Both the position numbers and the translations under genes were made by a program. Below the pieces are notes generated by a model, which ran no database searches, was not told the origin of the DNA, and saw only the letters and a list, made by a program, of their open reading frames with translations. From positions 1 to 11,673 of the forward strand of contig JBDRLD010000025.1 of NCBI GenBank assembly GCA_043813445.1: DNA of 11,673 nucleotides. Direction: 5' to 3'. Positions 10,223 through 11,673 of the stretch are shown piece by piece (position 1 is the stretch's first letter; each line of letters opens with the position of its first letter). Source of the DNA: JBDRLD01 sp043813445 (GTDB taxonomy: Bacteria; Patescibacteriota; Patescibacteriia; JACPHY01).

Positions 10223-11668
10223 CTACTCCGAAATTTCACACCCCTCGCAACCGTATTCACATAGACAATAGCGCACCGAAGTAATTCGATAGTCTGTGTC
10301 GATGTGGTTGTAGCAACTGTATTCACACATCCAGAATGCATCGCTGCCGCGACATGTCCAGTTTGTAGTACAGGTACCGCAAACCGTACTATCGCAATAC
10401 TCAATACAGGCATCAAATGAACACCTACCCGACACGCACGCTCCATCCTCACACGACCAATCCCAGTTGCAGTTGTTGAAGCATGCGCCGCAGTGGCTGT
10501 GGTTGGTGGCGAGGTACTCGTCCGTCACGTTGTCGGTGAAACCATCGCAGTCATCATCGATACGATTGCAAACCTCGGGTCTGCTTGTTATCTCAAGTGC
10601 GGGCGCGTTACATACGGAGGTGAGACCGTCCGGGGTGCAGGCCCATTCGCCATAGGTTACTCCCCCACCACACCCGGGCCAAAGCATCGAGCATGCGATG
10701 CCGAGGTCTGTGGAGAGGCCGCGGCGCCAGTCCTCATCCGTGACGCCATCACAATCGTTGTCAAGTGAGTCGCAACGCTCGTCGGATGGCGTGCCGATGC
10801 CGGAGTTGCACACAGTGGCGAGACCATCAGGCGTGCACTCCCATGTGCCATCGCGACGACACACACCGGTGCCGCGGTGACATTCATTACCAACGTCAGT
10901 TGCGAGGCCGAGATTCCACGGTCGATCGGTGATACCGTCGCAGTCATTGTCGAGTCCATCGCAGCGCTCGGGGACGCCAGGGTGAATGCCCGGATTTGTG
11001 TCGTCGCAATCCCCTAGCGCGGCCGTGTACCCATCTCCATCGTTATCGCGATGACGCTCTGGATACGGAATTGGCGGGCAGCGCGCCCAGAGTGCTCCAG
11101 GCCCACAACCGTCACCACCTTCGTCTGGGTAGGATGGTGGATCGCCGTACGGATTGACCCTAACCCCATCCGGATCACGCACCTCAAAGTGGAGGTGGGG
11201 GCCGGTGGACCAACCCGTATTGTCAGTGAGACCAAGGTAGTCCCCCGCTTCTACGAAATCACCCTCCTTGACCTCGATGGTGTCGGTGAGGAAGTGGGCG
11301 TAGATGGTGACGTAGTTGTTGGGGTGCTGTAGTTTGACATAGTTCCCATACGGGAAACCGTCTGGATTTGTGTCCCTCGGCACACTCTCAACCACACGCA
11401 GCACGTGTGCCGCATCTGCTGCACGGATTTCAGTGTCGTGTCCGACGCGTCCATAATCTATCGCACGGTGATTATAAACGCTGCCATCGGAATTGAAACA
11501 CGTCCAGTGACAGGAGATATACAATTCGTAGTCAGTCGTAAACGGTGCCCAGAGGAACGGCTCTTCTGCTTGTGCATGAATACCGCCACCAGCAACTTTT
11601 GCAGATACATCCAAATTTTTCTCTCTACCCACTTTAACAAGTGGCGCCAAAACTTTATTCTTCCACAT
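10223..11668 (-). CDS. M23 (LytM-type) endopeptidase with MopE-like calcium-binding repeats, probably secreted
   Basis: The 481 visible residues hold an M23 peptidase domain (about 60-176). Its zinc and catalytic residues are H67-x-x-x-D71, H125 (YAHF) and H158-x-H160 (GPHLHFEV), all present, so peptidoglycan cross-bridge hydrolysis is expected. From about 206 come MopE/thrombospondin-3-like segments: DNDGDGY with CDD (208-223), then CDGLDNDCDGITD (236-248), CDSLDNDCDGVTDE (299-312) and CNRIDDDCDGFTD (367-379), which fit calcium-bound loops. Two CTPDGL..VCN units lie between them. The last 90 residues are very cysteine-rich; about 36 cysteines in all imply an exported, disulfide-bonded protein. 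No signal peptide is seen. The ATG at 11668 is 5 bases from the window end and the frame stays open, so the true start may lie outside. Confidence 0.88.
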   Translation of the reverse strand: MWKNKVLAPLVKVGREKNLDVSAKVAGGGIHAQAEEPFLWAPFTTDYELYISCHWTCFNSDGSVYNHRAIDYGRVGHDTEIRAADAAHVLRVVESVPRDTNPDGFPYGNYVKLQHPNNYVTIYAHFLTDTIEVKEGDFVEAGDYLGLTDNTGWSTGPHLHFEVRDPDGVRVNPYGDPPSYPDEGGDGCGPGALWARCPPIPYPERHRDNDGDGYTAALGDCDDTNPGIHPGVPERCDGLDNDCDGITDRPWNLGLATDVGNECHRGTGVCRRDGTWECTPDGLATVCNSGIGTPSDERCDSLDNDCDGVTDEDWRRGLSTDLGIACSMLWPGCGGGVTYGEWACTPDGLTSVCNAPALEITSRPEVCNRIDDDCDGFTDNVTDEYLATNHSHCGACFNNCNWDWSCEDGACVSGRCSFDACIEYCDSTVCGTCTTNWTCRGSDAFWMCEYSCYNHIDTDYRITSVRYCLCEYGCEGCEISE

Positions 11669-11673
11669 AGCTA

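Noticed and set aside
1..11673. Transposase, integrase, tRNA or rRNA gene to explain the repeats and integration sites
   Set aside because: No reading frame shows a DDE, Y1 or recombinase signature, and no tRNA cloverleaf or rRNA segment was recognised by eye on either strand.

Overview
The window reads as a piece of a bacterial chromosome in which every convincing gene lies on the minus strand. It uses the standard code, with TAA, TAG and TGA all acting as stops. The gene set (AAA/DUF4143 ATPase, Phd-RelE pair, class II Fic protein, RadC, a 'VHGTTTDNE' histidine phosphatase, small orphan proteins, a secreted M23 peptidase with MopE-type repeats), the one-gene transcription units and the repeat-filled gaps together suggest a Patescibacteria/CPR-type genome of moderate GC. 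That assignment is inference from gene style: there is no rRNA, tRNA or other phylogenetic marker here.

Left part (1-4.1 kb): an accessory island with a 392-aa AAA+DUF4143 ATPase, a Phd antitoxin/RelE toxin operon and a Fic protein. The gaps between these genes carry at least eight same-orientation copies of a short site with core TCAAGTC (AAACCGTGTCAAGTCC or AATGGGGTCAAGTCC). Two copies sit inside a 146-bp direct repeat (87-232 and 1722-1867) that brackets the ATPase gene. That repeat contains the 3' end of the relE toxin gene, so the left copy carries a relE remnant. The ATPase and fic genes also share a palindromic upstream block. The layout looks like an array of exchangeable gene cassettes.

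Middle and right part (4.1-10.2 kb): seven single genes, namely RadC-like JAMM protein, histidine phosphatase, P-loop kinase, 73-aa double zinc-ribbon protein, HExxH metallopeptidase-like protein, stand-alone asparagine-synthetase-type ATP pyrophosphatase and a 151-aa orphan. Most have their own promoter or Shine-Dalgarno sequence, and five of the seven end in a recognisable intrinsic terminator. Gaps of 150-430 bp are packed with short palindromic repeat families. A GC-rich REP-like hairpin lies just beyond gene ends, always in the same orientation. A double-hairpin terminator with a GNRA tetraloop recurs four times nearly unchanged. A 14-15-bp micro-palindrome is nested inside other repeats.

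Right edge (10.2-11.67 kb): a cysteine-rich M23 endopeptidase with MopE/thrombospondin-type calcium-binding repeats, possibly cut at its N-terminus by the window end.

No transposase, integrase, tRNA, rRNA or CRISPR array is visible, so whatever moved the repeats and cassettes must act from elsewhere.
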